The notes below the pieces were generated by a model that was given only the letters and a program-made list of their open reading frames with translations, did no database searches and was not told the origin of the DNA. A stretch of DNA of 64,000 bases from Karstenula rhodostoma CBS 690.94 (Eukaryota > Ascomycota > Dothideomycetes > Pleosporales > Didymosphaeriaceae), in NCBI GenBank assembly GCA_010093485.1, contig MU001496.1:1617666-1681665 (forward strand), read 5' to 3'. Every line of letters begins with the position of its first letter. Position 1 is the stretch's first letter. Positions 10,346 to 20,463 of this stretch are shown piece after piece. Position numbers and translations under genes: made by a program.

Positions 10346-10856
10346 GTAAGTAAGGCTTGGCGGCTCGCTATAAAACCTCGGTCAGGACTTAAACATCTCG
10401 GGCCCAATTAACCATAAAGTCAATGATCAGGATAAGCTGAAGAGCCTCGTCATGGTTATTTATACCTCCTTCCCAAAGATAAGAAACAAGTTATGGACAC
10501 ATTAGCCTCGAATCTATCAATCGTCGATTGCACGTCTCACTCACGTAATTTGCGCGGCCATCGTCCTCGTAGAACGTCCCAGCGTAGACACGCCACGTCT
10601 CTTTACAATTGGCCGTGAACCATAACAAGAGTCCGCCTGGGACATCCACTGTGTTGCCAGGAGTTTCTTTAAGAGTCTGTTAAACGTAAGGCGCCGACTT
10701 AATCGACAGTGCCATCTGTACCTCTATATTCTCAAAGCTGTTCGCACTATCTATACAAGAATATTTGAATACGCAAGTGAACCATATATACAAATACAAC
10801 CAAACGCAACATACACTTCTAACCCAAGTTTGTTACACAAGAGGCTATGCTCAAGG

Positions 10857-11695
10857 TCAGACCGTCTTGCCCTTGCCAGCCTTACCCTTGGTCTTGCCTC
10901 CCTTCTTAGATTGCGGGTTTCCGGCGCAAATCTGATACTCTTCCGCTGAGCCAGGCTTTCTCTCGGTGGTTTTGACGTAGTTGAATTTGCTGTCCAGGAT
11001 GATATAGCTGACGTCAGGGAAGACGCCGGCTGTGCCACAAGTCAGCTCGTGATACTCGATAATAATGTAAGGTACTTACGCTTCCAAACTCCCTTGTCGA
11101 GGATAGGGAACATCCACACGCCCTTTCCGACTTTGGCAGCCTTGCCACCTGCTTTGCAGTTCTTCTTTGTCGTCTTATGGGTCGTCTTCTTGGGAGTCGT
11201 CTTGGGTGTCTTTTTGGGTGTTTTCTTTGGTGTAGTCTTCTTCGGCGTCTTCTTAGGCCTCGTAGTCTTCGGCCGGGTTCCAGTCCTGGTTCTTCCACCG
11301 CGCGCACGCCGTGCTTGGAGAGCATGCTCTTCTCTCTTCACTGTCTTGCCAGCCTTGGACCCCTTCGCTTTCTTAACGCCCTTGGCCTTCGTTTCCTGGC
11401 TAGGCTTGTACTTGGCTGGGAAATGGAGGCCCTTGCCTGTTTTACCCTTAACTTTCATGGCCTTCGCCTGCTTCACAGCCTTCTCAATCTCAACAGCAGT
11501 GAATTTGGCACCAGGACAAGTCGCGCCTGTGATTGCATTGTTGTTTGGACAGGTGGCACCGCCAGATTTGCCCTTGCTGCCCGCCTTGGTTCCGACGGCC
11601 GTGCCAGTCTTTGCTCTGGTCTCGAGATGTCCGAGATCGGGACTCGCTGCCGAGAGGACTGCGAGACCTAGGAAAAATAATTTTTTAAGAAGCAT
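10857..11695 (-). CDS. Secreted Lys-rich protein with RNase N1/T1-like ends
   Basis: Two exons: 11695-11080 and 11029-10857 (616 + 173 nt, 262 aa); intron GTAAGT...GGCACAG. Residues 1-18 form a signal peptide (LLKKLFFLGLAVLSAAS). The mature protein has four Cys (49, 60, 180, 240). The N-terminal part (CPGAKFTAVEIEKAVKQA, then HFPAKY at 91-96) and the C-terminal part (WMFPIL at 194-199, SYIILD, EYQIC at 236-240) follow the order of conserved blocks in microbial N1/T1 ribonucleases. The catalytic His, Glu, Arg and His positions appear to be Ala, Met, Tyr and a non-His residue, so activity is not expected. A basic low-complexity insert (TPKKTPKK-type, about 140-180) and a KR site at 120-121 that could be cut by Kex2 separate the two parts. 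It could be a pseudo-RNase effector; the fold call is inference. Confidence 0.75.
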
Positions 11696-12622
11696 GGCGA
11701 AGGAAACCAGCCTCTTTGAACGCTATGGTGAATGGGGGTTGGAGCACTCGCCAGAGGAAAAGAAATTGAGGGAACCAGAAGATCTGCGCAGGAGATCTTT
11801 TTGCTGATATATGCCCAGGACATGATCAGTTGCGATCTGTTCTAGCGGTGATGATACTGTTGCCCTGCAGCACCTGTTTCCCGCTCAGCGCTACGTCCGA
11901 CTTCCGAAATTTATCGCCTGCTCTCTTTGAGAGCATTGCGGAATGCCAACGTAGCAGACTCCTACATTGACATTGAAACACGCATCGCATATCTTTGTTC
12001 CAAGAGCTTAAAACGGGCAGTGAGCTGTGAAACATGTCCGATCTCAACGCTATGCCGCCGAACTTCGTGATTAATTCGTATCGCAAAAGCTACGCCGCCG
12101 GACTCATTAAGCGAACACCCTTTCTAGTGCGTGCTGTGCTGCCGGACACGTAGGTAAGCCTTAGTGAAAGATTCAGCTCAGGCATCAGGCTTACGAGCTC
12201 CAATATCAGTTGTTAAGGGTCGCGTGTCTTTGATCGGCAAGCCTGGGCTCTCGTGGAAACGCGAAAACAGATTTGGATATTTTCGATTCGTTAGAAGCTC
12301 GATTTCGAATGAGTAATCTTAGTATCGCACAGTTTGTTTACAAGTCGCCATTGAGATCTTGCGAATTACCTCGGGTGCTTATGTTCGTGTGAGACCCGAG
12401 GGAGTAGAAGAGGTGTCAGCGTCCGTGTGGGGGCCAGGGATGGTCCGGACATTGGATTTTGCAAGGTTAGGAGACTTCCGTGAGATTTTCGGATACAGTA
12501 TCTTGGGTAGACTCAAGGTATATCAGGGCTCTCTCATTACTTTGGTGAGTGCGTTGTTATCCAAACCGTTCACTACACATTCTTTTGTGCGCGGTATTGG
12601 TTATTGTTATTTGTTCTTGAAA
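11696..12622. promoter_or_regulatory. Divergent promoter region of two secreted-protein genes
   Basis: 927 bp between the start codons of the RNase-like gene (minus) and the deaminase-like gene (plus). No specific binding site assigned. A plus-strand frame runs upstream of 12623 from 12359 but lacks a signal peptide, so it is treated as non-coding. Confidence 0.5.
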
Positions 12623-13500
12623 ATGCGCTCTATTTTCGCTTTGATTTTTTACATTTTTCTGGGTTTCCAATGCATCACAGCAACCGATGTGAGAAAGCAC
12701 ATACCGCCAGGCGAAAGCAGAGTCGGCGTTGAGCTCGACCAAATGCTGGCCGCGGCCAAGCCTGGCGTACAACGCGAGAACACGCCGGATACGAGCTCAA
12801 ATAAAGCTACATTGATTTTCATGGCACACCACAAGGTGTCTAGCCCGGTCTCCGACCTCCAGCTCATCAAGATAGCGATGGACGGGTTCATGGACATGCT
12901 CAGAAACGGTGAACTGTACCAAATTGGCAAAAAGGTTCTCCCCGGAGTACTAACAGCTTTCTACTTCGACAATCAAATCATTCTGGCTAGCTCACAAAAA
13001 GGAGGAAGTGCTCTTACGTACAGGAAAGACAAAGACAAGGGCTTAATGGATCTGGTCAAGGACTGCGTCGCCCCTCACGACAAGTCAAATCAAGCCAAGT
13101 GCGGGGAGATGAGCGCTTTGCAAATCTTCAGACATCTATATCCCACAAAACCTATACGTCCGGAAAATATCGTCACCGTTACTGTCAGATGTGGTACTGA
13201 TGAAGTAAGGAACAGCGACGTTTACCAATGCAAAGAAGAAGACCTTGAAGTTTATCCTCCCTGTAATCCAGACCAAGTAAGTCTTTTTTTTGGCTGCCTC
13301 GCTACCAGAAGGACTATAACTCACGCGAAAATTCATAGGGCGGTGGTTGCGAATTGTTGATTGGTCCGAACAAGCTTATCGAGAGACACATCCCCCCTAC
13401 TGCCTGGACAAACAACGGAAACGCGGCTGTTACCTACTCTAAGAGTGGCTGGGATACGACGCCTCTAGATGTATTATCTCTTGCGGCTCCAGCGCAATGA
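12623..13500 (+). CDS. Secreted Cys-rich protein, possibly deaminase-like
   Basis: Two exons: 12623-13276 and 13339-13500 (654 + 162 nt, 271 aa); intron GTAAGT...TTCATAG, phase 0. I start at 12623 because it gives a clear signal peptide (MRSIFALIFYIFLGFQCITA). The mature protein has six Cys (148, 160, 190, 203, 214, 222). The order of motifs is suggestive of the cytidine-deaminase fold: hydrophobic strand GVLTAFYF then NQIILASS; a C-G-E followed by a helix (CGEMSALQIF, 160-169); a strand IVTVTVRC; and PPC...C (214 and 222). In known deaminases the second motif is usually PCxxC, here the spacing is seven, so zinc binding is uncertain. It may instead be an unrelated disulfide-rich secreted protein. 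I recognise no close family. Confidence 0.72.
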
Positions 13501-13928
13501 TGAAGGAAGCACTCCATCGGCTAATATCTTGTGGGTCGTATGTTGGTCAGGGGTTTGGAGGTTTCAAGGTCTTGTTCAAATGCTTCATTAGCCGACGTAT
13601 GCTTCTATTCGTTCTTGTACATTATGTTGCCATATTATCCAGTCTGGAACTTCTCTCGTTTACTTCAATACTTGATTTCGAATCCTTCATCTAAAGGGCT
13701 TGTATCAGCTTGTCGAACAAGGTCAAATTCAAGGTGGGATGTCGATTTGGGTCAGTATGCCAGACCAGCAATCAAGCATGGAAGCAGCGATCGATGTGGG
13801 AAGATCCTGCTTTAGAGAATACAATAAGATTAGGGCTTAGTGAGAAGCCTGCTCAACTCTCAATAGGTAAGCTTGACATATGTCAGACTGCATTGTGAGT
13901 CTACGGCTTATCTCGACGTGTCCTTAGT
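13501..13928. other. Convergent intergenic region
   Basis: 3' ends of the deaminase-like gene (plus) and the F-box gene (minus) face each other here. Short frames only; nothing else seen. Confidence 0.55.
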
Positions 13929-15401
13929 CTACATGTCCCAGTCCCATCGGTGCGACGCCTCGCTCTCGTGGACGATTTGATGTGGCAAATCTATTCCTTG
14001 GAAGATTGCCTCAAGCTCATCAAGCTTATTGAAACGGACTGCATCCGAGCTCTTCTGGAGGAATAAGCGGACCTCTCTAAGATGCGGTGTAGTCTTCCAT
14101 GCAGTCTCTGAAAGCCAGGATCTAATCTTAGGCCATTCATCATCTTGGTCGATGAAACCCAAGTCAGTGTCGTCGTCGCTAATTGTCACAAACTCAACAT
14201 TAGGGGGTATACTATCTTCCAACCGTTTTGTATCCCAGTCTTTTTGGCCATCCCCGTCTGGAAGCAACAATCCGAATGGTGCCTTGAATCGCTTGATGTT
14301 GACCATGCTACGCAGACCACTCAGAGAACCGCGAGTTTCTAGATCCTGAAAATCGGGAGTAGACCACGGGAATATCATGTCGACACTGATATTGAGATCC
14401 TCGAGGGTGTCCTGGACTGCAAGCAATACTTCAACAAATCTATCCAAATCCATTAAATCTGCATTCAATGGATCGACATCAGGTGTGTGTTTCCAGACCC
14501 AGCGTAGTTCCTTTAGAGCCCGGGTTCTCTCAAGAATCTGTCCGAGAAAGTTGACATGGATATGTGTTAGAGATAGTGATGTAAGATAAGCCAGCTCTAG
14601 TGGCCCTGCTGGCCATACTGGCCAACTGAATTGGAGTGATTCTGGGTTTAGACACCAGCCTGAGATACTGCGCATTGACGGAAGGCTTAGAAGAGCTATC
14701 ATGTCCTTAGGTTTGCAGAAGTCCGGATTTTTCCCGGGCCATGGGGTTATAGGCCATGGGTATAAGATATGTTCGAGGTATTGGAACCGAGAAATGCCGT
14801 GATTTGATGGGTCAAAAACAGCGGACTGGAAAATCTTCCCAAGGAACTGATTATCCATGTCTCGCGCTGCCGTTGGCGAATCCCTACCAAGTTCCTTTTT
14901 CTCGGGGTCCGGTAAGGTGACCAAAGTTCCGACGTGAAAACTTTTGACGTTGGGCAGTCTTGATAGGAATAATGCGACGAAAGCGTTCAGGTCGCCTGCA
15001 CGCACCTTTTCTGTCCAAATGTCGGCGTAGGCAAGACCGGAATGCGAGATAAAGGGCACAAATTCGGACATCCCATCCTCATCGGTTGGCCGCGGTGGAG
15101 AAGCTTCAGGTATTTTGCTTATATCACAGTATCTCCGGCCATCCGCCGGTTCGCCATCGCGTAAACGAACAGAGTCGATATAGGCCGCTAGCTCAGGCTT
15201 GTTAAAGATGCTTCGACAAAGGTGAATTATGGAGCGTAGGTTATCTCGATATATAGTGAGGTCGATTTGAGAATAGCATAACGGGGTTGCGCATTCGTAT
15301 AGCCTCTTGCTCACAAGACACACAGTGAGTAGGTCGCGGAACGACAGGTGCTGGAGAATGGAGTTGATGAGTTCCGTGGGATGGTCAGGAAAAGATGCCA
15401 T
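13929..15401 (-). CDS. F-box protein
   Basis: Single-exon gene of 490 aa. Residues 5-45 carry an F-box (FPDHPTELINSILQHLSFRD, then LLTVCLVSKRLYECATPLCY). The F-box binds Skp1 in SCF ubiquitin ligases. The rest resembles the irregular leucine-rich repeat region of fungal F-box proteins, with periodic Leu/Trp blocks (LKSFHVGTL, LAYLTSLSLTHIHVNFL, ALKELRWVWKH). These are a large, fast-evolving family in Pezizomycotina, so the target cannot be deduced. It lies between the two copies of the 105-bp repeat. Confidence 0.85.
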   Translation of the reverse strand: MASFPDHPTELINSILQHLSFRDLLTVCLVSKRLYECATPLCYSQIDLTIYRDNLRSIIHLCRSIFNKPELAAYIDSVRLRDGEPADGRRYCDISKIPEASPPRPTDEDGMSEFVPFISHSGLAYADIWTEKVRAGDLNAFVALFLSRLPNVKSFHVGTLVTLPDPEKKELGRDSPTAARDMDNQFLGKIFQSAVFDPSNHGISRFQYLEHILYPWPITPWPGKNPDFCKPKDMIALLSLPSMRSISGWCLNPESLQFSWPVWPAGPLELAYLTSLSLTHIHVNFLGQILERTRALKELRWVWKHTPDVDPLNADLMDLDRFVEVLLAVQDTLEDLNISVDMIFPWSTPDFQDLETRGSLSGLRSMVNIKRFKAPFGLLLPDGDGQKDWDTKRLEDSIPPNVEFVTISDDDTDLGFIDQDDEWPKIRSWLSETAWKTTPHLREVRLFLQKSSDAVRFNKLDELEAIFQGIDLPHQIVHESEASHRWDWDM

Positions 15402-16498
15402 TATTTTGATGGTGATGTGATAGGGAGCGCAAAGACAATAAAAGGCGCCCGGAGAGCTTTTATTGAAGCGCTCGAAGCTGTGTCACGTCGGCATTCGGGC
15501 TTGTAACGACCTATTTTGGGTGTCAGCAGATCCACTGGACTGGGCTTAGTGATGCTATTCTTCTCCAGGTTAGACTAATAAGTTCCGCCCCCATCCACTT
15601 GATCGGGGAGACGCTGAAGCCGTTCCATATATCGTATATTGTCACATGAGGCGGGTGAATCAATGAAGTAGGGACAAGAAGGCGCGAACGAAGGCCTGCC
15701 TAGCATCCGTGCGCAGTTTACCCAAAAAGGGCGTAACGCCGAACTAGTCGAAACGGGCTTAGCCTTACAACACACGTGTGAATGTAGATTTTGTAACCAG
15801 CGACACCCGCACGCCCGCACCTACCAACACCAAACTTTCTCGTAATCACTATTAACCTCAACTTCAACACCGCAAAACACCCGCTGCAAGCGCCGCCGGG
15901 GCAGGGGGCTCCCCTTCGTATCAAGGAAACAACTGGCAAGAGCTCCCTGTCCATGCAAGTCCACGCTGCATACAGAAGGCGGATGATCTTTATACAGTAG
16001 CAAACTCCGTCGCAGTCGCAGTCGCTCCCCGCTCATCGCTCCCTGTCCATTGCTCACGCGCCTCCCACCTCGCCGCTCGTTGTCTGTTTGATACAAGTTT
16101 ATTATTTTGAAGTTTTTGCAGTGTATCCTGCACTCTTTCATGATCTTGGAAAGCCACACAGCGGTTCACAGCTTTGATTTCTTTTAATTGGGTCTTTTGG
16201 GGACTCTTCGCTCTCGCTGCTTCTCCGCCGTGGCAGTAACCGCGTTAAACAAAATATTCAAAATGGGGCGAGGGTATAAAGCAGCGTCAGATCTTGATGT
16301 ATATCATTACTATGTCTTATAGACACGTGTCCAACAGAGATTATGTTCTCTCTGTTATATTCGATTGGAGCGAATCGTATGCTATCCCCTTTCATCTGCC
16401 CACGAGCCATTCTATCTGCTAACAGCACACGCCATCAACGCAATTGGTTGCCCCAACAAGGCGAGGGTGAGCCCCCCACACTCCCACCAATCACCCTC
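15402..16498. other. Gene-free segment with repeat copy B
   Basis: Promoter side of the F-box gene and 3' side of the permease gene. It contains the second copy of the 105-bp repeat. No coding frame is supported. Confidence 0.6.
16129..16233 (+). repeat. Diverged dispersed repeat, copy B
   Basis: Same-orientation partner of 10081-10185 (77 of 105 bases identical, ungapped). The left flank also shows partial similarity (GTGT..AT.C just before TGCACTC), so the true element may begin a little earlier in both copies. Confidence 0.8.
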
Positions 16499-18570
16499 TC
16501 AGCCAAAGATCTTATCCATCCACTTGTTGAACTTGTTCTGATCCTCAACCTCCACATAGTTCCGCGTGTACTCCTCAATCTCCTCGAGATCCTCCTGCAG
16601 ATCGACCTCGTGCGCCTTCTTGTACTTTGTCTTCCAGATGAGCTTCCAGCCGATGTACAGCACGGGGAAGATGAAAATCATCATGTAGCTATCACCGGAG
16701 ATTAGCAAATTTCCAGCCAGGGGGAGCAGCAGAACTCACGCAAACAGGAAATCAGGCACGTTCCAGTTATCGTCAATGAAGACGGTATACCCGCCGACAA
16801 ACGCCATGATGAACGTCCCCACAAGCCCGTAGTACGCCGCAAACGGCATAAGCGGGGCCTTGAACGGCAGCGAATTCCGGTCCAGCCCCTGCACGCGACA
16901 CGCCTTGTAGAAGGCGAGGAACGTGAAGCACATGACGCTGAAGTTGATGAGCTGCGACGCCGTGACGAGCGCGACGAACCAGTCCAGCACGACGGCCGAG
17001 TTGTTGCCCAGATTGAGGAACGCCAGGCACGCGAAGACGAGCACCACAGCGACGCAGTAGAAGGGGACGCCGTTCTTGGTGCACTTTGTCATGAACTTGG
17101 GGGCCTTGCCCTCGAGCGCGAGCCCGTAGAGCGAGCGCGACGCGCAGTAGACGTACGAGTTTCCGGCGGAGAAGGCGGCGCCGAGGACCATGGCGTTGAC
17201 GATGTGCGGGAGGCCCTCGATGCGGAGCCGGTTCATGGCGACGACGTAGGGGCTCGCTGCTGCGCCGGGCTTGCCGTCTTTGAACGCCGCTTTGAGCTCG
17301 GGGTCGTTGAAGGGCACGTTGATGCCCACGCAGAGACTTCCAAGGACGAAGAAGGCGGTGAGGCGGTAGAAAACGGCTTTGTACGCTCGGGGCATGATCT
17401 TGCGCGGGTTCTCGGCCTCGCCTGCCGCCATGCTGACGTAGTCTGGGCCGGCGATTGTGAAGGAGGCTTGGATGAGGCACTGCAGGAAGCCTAGGAAGCG
17501 GCCGAGGTTACCTTCGCGGTAGAGCTCCGCGAAGGAGCCGGGGTTCTTCCAGTAACGGAAGCCGTAGCGGTCTTTGATGGGGTTGCCCCCGAGCATGGAG
17601 ATGAAGGTGAAGATTATGAGACCGATGATGAGAAGGACTGTGTGTACAACGTCAGTGTATGCTGCAATCGGGTGTGCAAACAATGCTAACCTTTTCCCAG
17701 AGCCGCCCAAAACTCGGTCTCGCCGTACCACTTGACGGCCATCAGATTGATCAAGCTGTCTGCGGGTCAATATCTAGCGGATCATGCCAATTCAGAAAAG
17801 CACACATACCCATATAGAAAGAGGATGATCGCGATGATGGCTCCCGTAGGCACAACGTCACTCCAGAAATGAATAATCAGGTTGCATGCTACTATCTCGA
17901 ACGGCACCAACGCCGCTTCGAAGATGAAGAAGTTCCAGCCTGCAGCGAAGCCGAAAGCTTCGTCCACATAGCGCCCAGCGAATCGAATGAATGGCGAAGA
18001 AATGGGCAAGTAGGATACCATCTCAGCCATGCCTAATCGGAGATATTAGTCTGAACGGTTTATGATGCATTGGGCAATTCGAAGAGGCTCGCGTGTCATT
18101 GCGTTGGGCATGTTGCGTTTGGGAGGGCTCACATAGGGTAACGGCCAGGATGAATGTGCACCTGGAAAAAGGTTAGTTCATGTGCATGATTCTTTGTACA
18201 ATTGCCATGTATCCGACAGTCCCGGCAGATGGAGGTTAGAGAAGCATACCATATCGTAAAAGCGAGAAACAAGCTCGCGGGACCGCCGTTCATCAACCCT
18301 CTACCAATCTGCACATAGAGCGCGGTACCAATCGTCCCGCCGATACCAATGAGCTGATTCGACGTCTTAGCCAGTAATCTCCAGACTTCAAGGTATTCTC
18401 ACCTGAATATGGCGGGGCTTGAGCTTGCGATGGGTCAAATCGCGGACCGTCGTCACGGATACCGCAATGGAGTCGCGGCGATATTCAGGCAAGCCATTGT
18501 TCTCAGGATCGACCTTTCCGGTTTTCTCGTAATCGTGCGGGCCTCCGTAGTCAACACCAGTTGAAGCCAT
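16499..18570 (-). CDS. Amino-acid permease (YAT/AAP family)
   Basis: Seven exons: 18570-18403, 18353-18250, 18161-18133, 18032-17810, 17755-17691, 17637-16740, 16688-16499 (1677 nt, 558 aa). Exon 3 is only 29 nt. The N-terminal cytosolic part ends in RKLKPRHIQ, followed by the family signature LIGIGGTIGTALYVQ and GRGLMNGGPASLFLAF in the first membrane segment. About 12 hydrophobic segments follow, including FTIAGPDYVSMAAGEAENPR, a conserved AAP motif. The tail (WKTKYKKAHEVDLQEDLEEI) is cytosolic. These plasma-membrane proteins import amino acids by proton symport. The segment AAASPYVVAMNRL recalls the Dip5-like (dicarboxylic) branch, but substrate preference is a guess. The start at 18570 is preferred over an in-frame ATG at 18591. 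Confidence 0.92.
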
Positions 18571-20463
18571 GATATTCGGGTGCAGCACCAACGCTAGATA
18601 TCCCTAGTGAAGGTCTTTGAGGAGAAGGCAAAAAAACCGTGCGACGAAGTGCATATGCAGCGCTCGACCGGCGATATATGTTGTGTTCGGCTTACGAAAG
18701 TAGCAAGGGTAGTACAAGAGGAGGATCGCGAGGCTTGTGTTGTAAAGCCCAGGAACTTGAGGAGAGGAAAAACCGCGCGTGTACGGTTGATAAAGCAGAC
18801 TGGGGGTGCTAGTGTGCGGTAATAGGCCGAGGATCTCTCTACAATCAGTGGAGCGTCGCTGCAGCTCTAAGCCCAGGCCCTTGGCCGTCACCCGCATCCC
18901 GCGCTGCTGGGAGCTGTGGTCCTGCAGAAACCCTGATTCCGCTTGCGAACACCGGAGCTTGCCCCTGTTCGCCATGCTTCGTCTGTGCAGGGCTTGGTGT
19001 CGTCCGGGACGTAACATCACACCGTCGTGCGCGTGTCTAGCGAAAAGTCGATGGTGTTGCGGTACGCACCCCGCATGTCCACATCCGCTTTCTCCACTGG
19101 CGAAGTTTTTGCATCCTGGTCGGCACGCCCGCCCTTTGCCTGCGGGGCTGACTCGGTTTCTCCAGAAATATCTCGCGCATCGTTACTCGTGCCTACAATG
19201 CACTGGCGCGTTGTATCGTAGGTGTAACGCTACGCCCTGTCCTCGGCCAGACCGAAGCTTGTCCATCCTTCAGTCTTAGAAGCCACTCCTCCTCTTGAAC
19301 AGCTTGGCCGCGAGGAAACTCCAATGGCTGAGCACGAAGGTGATCCGCCGAGCTGCTGTTACTTGGCGGTCGCTGGGCGCCGGGTTGGCTTCTCTTTGCT
19401 TGCGTTGCTTGTCGCGCTGCCATTCTTGTCATCGATTGAAGCTTCCCTGGACGGGCGTGATGGCTTCTGCCCACTGCGATTCAGGGTCAATTGGAAATAT
19501 CCTAAACCCAAGCAAGGCTTTTCGGATTGCCCAGAGATGCCGCGGATGCAGAGTCCCTCGGCTCGTAGTACGTCATCCCTGCTCGCTCGTGGGGGATGAC
19601 GCTAGGGGCTGTACTGTCGGGTATCATCGAGACGCAGCTGGACGCGGCCGGGAAATGGGCAACATGGGCGTCCCAGCAAAGCTAGCCTTGGAAATTCGTT
19701 AGTGGGTCGCGGACAACGTGGAGCCGTCCATTACATATTCCATTAGTGGATCGCAGATAACGTGGAGCTGTCCATCACATACACTGATATGGCTTGAGAG
19801 TCCATTTACAGAGATATACCCGCACGATCATGGTGTCAAGATCTACGCTCCATAATCTTGTTCGCGGCAAGCCCAAAGGCGCATGTCTCGATCCCGCAAA
19901 AAGCAAGAGCGACACGTCTCCCAACGAGGCGAGCTGCGCGCTCTGGGAGGCTGGCTGAACTCCCAACTTCATGGCTGGAACCGGACAGAGAACACATCGT
20001 ATCTTCTTAGTAGCGTCCTATCATATGGCCTTCGCCCAACGTTGGGTCTCGAATTCGCTACGTAAGTTTGTGGAACTCCCGGTGGGGGCTAGAAGCGTTG
20101 GTCAAAGCATGTGTCAACGTGGGACGCGCTGTGGGAAGCATACAGGCCGCGATGACCATCACCTAAAAGGGTAAGTAGAGGATGGGAATTGCGTCATCTG
20201 GGTCGAGTGATGAGATATAGATATGGCGAAGTAACGGGCATCGGCTGAGCAGGTGTTGTGGACGGTATAAACTGCCTCCGCATTCGACAGTGATGATGAA
20301 GAGAACGCTAGGCGGAGTCCAGGTGAGGTCTTCAGTAACGAATACGCGTCTGATGTGTGCCACTTTATAGACGTAGAACGTTGCTAGTGATAAGAAGAAA
20401 TACGCTGGTAGGTAACCACGTACTCAGCACGTATAGTATATGGTCGATTTTAGGGTAAGCTAA
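18571..20463. other. 1.9-kb segment without a supported gene
   Basis: Upstream of the permease and downstream of the SANT-repeat gene. Several 60-150 codon frames overlap on both strands with no motif. A diverged 44-bp tandem duplication lies at 19700-19787. Confidence 0.55.
19700..19787. repeat. Diverged 44-bp tandem duplication
   Basis: Two adjacent units, both starting TAGTGG.TCGC.GA.AACGTGG. From unit 1 to unit 2, the first four differences are G to A, G to A, C to T and C to T. That pattern is what repeat-induced point mutation or cytosine deamination would leave. Confidence 0.75.

Larger units (their letters stand above)
9815..10856. other. Gene-free segment with repeat copy and AT-rich patch
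   Basis: About 1 kb between the 5S gene and the RNase-like gene. It holds the first copy of the 105-bp repeat and an AT-rich patch (separate entries). No coding frame is supported. Confidence 0.6.

Noticed and set aside
12359..12622. Upstream extension of the deaminase-like gene
   Set aside because: It would bury the signal peptide inside the protein; the ATG at 12623 gives a proper secreted start.
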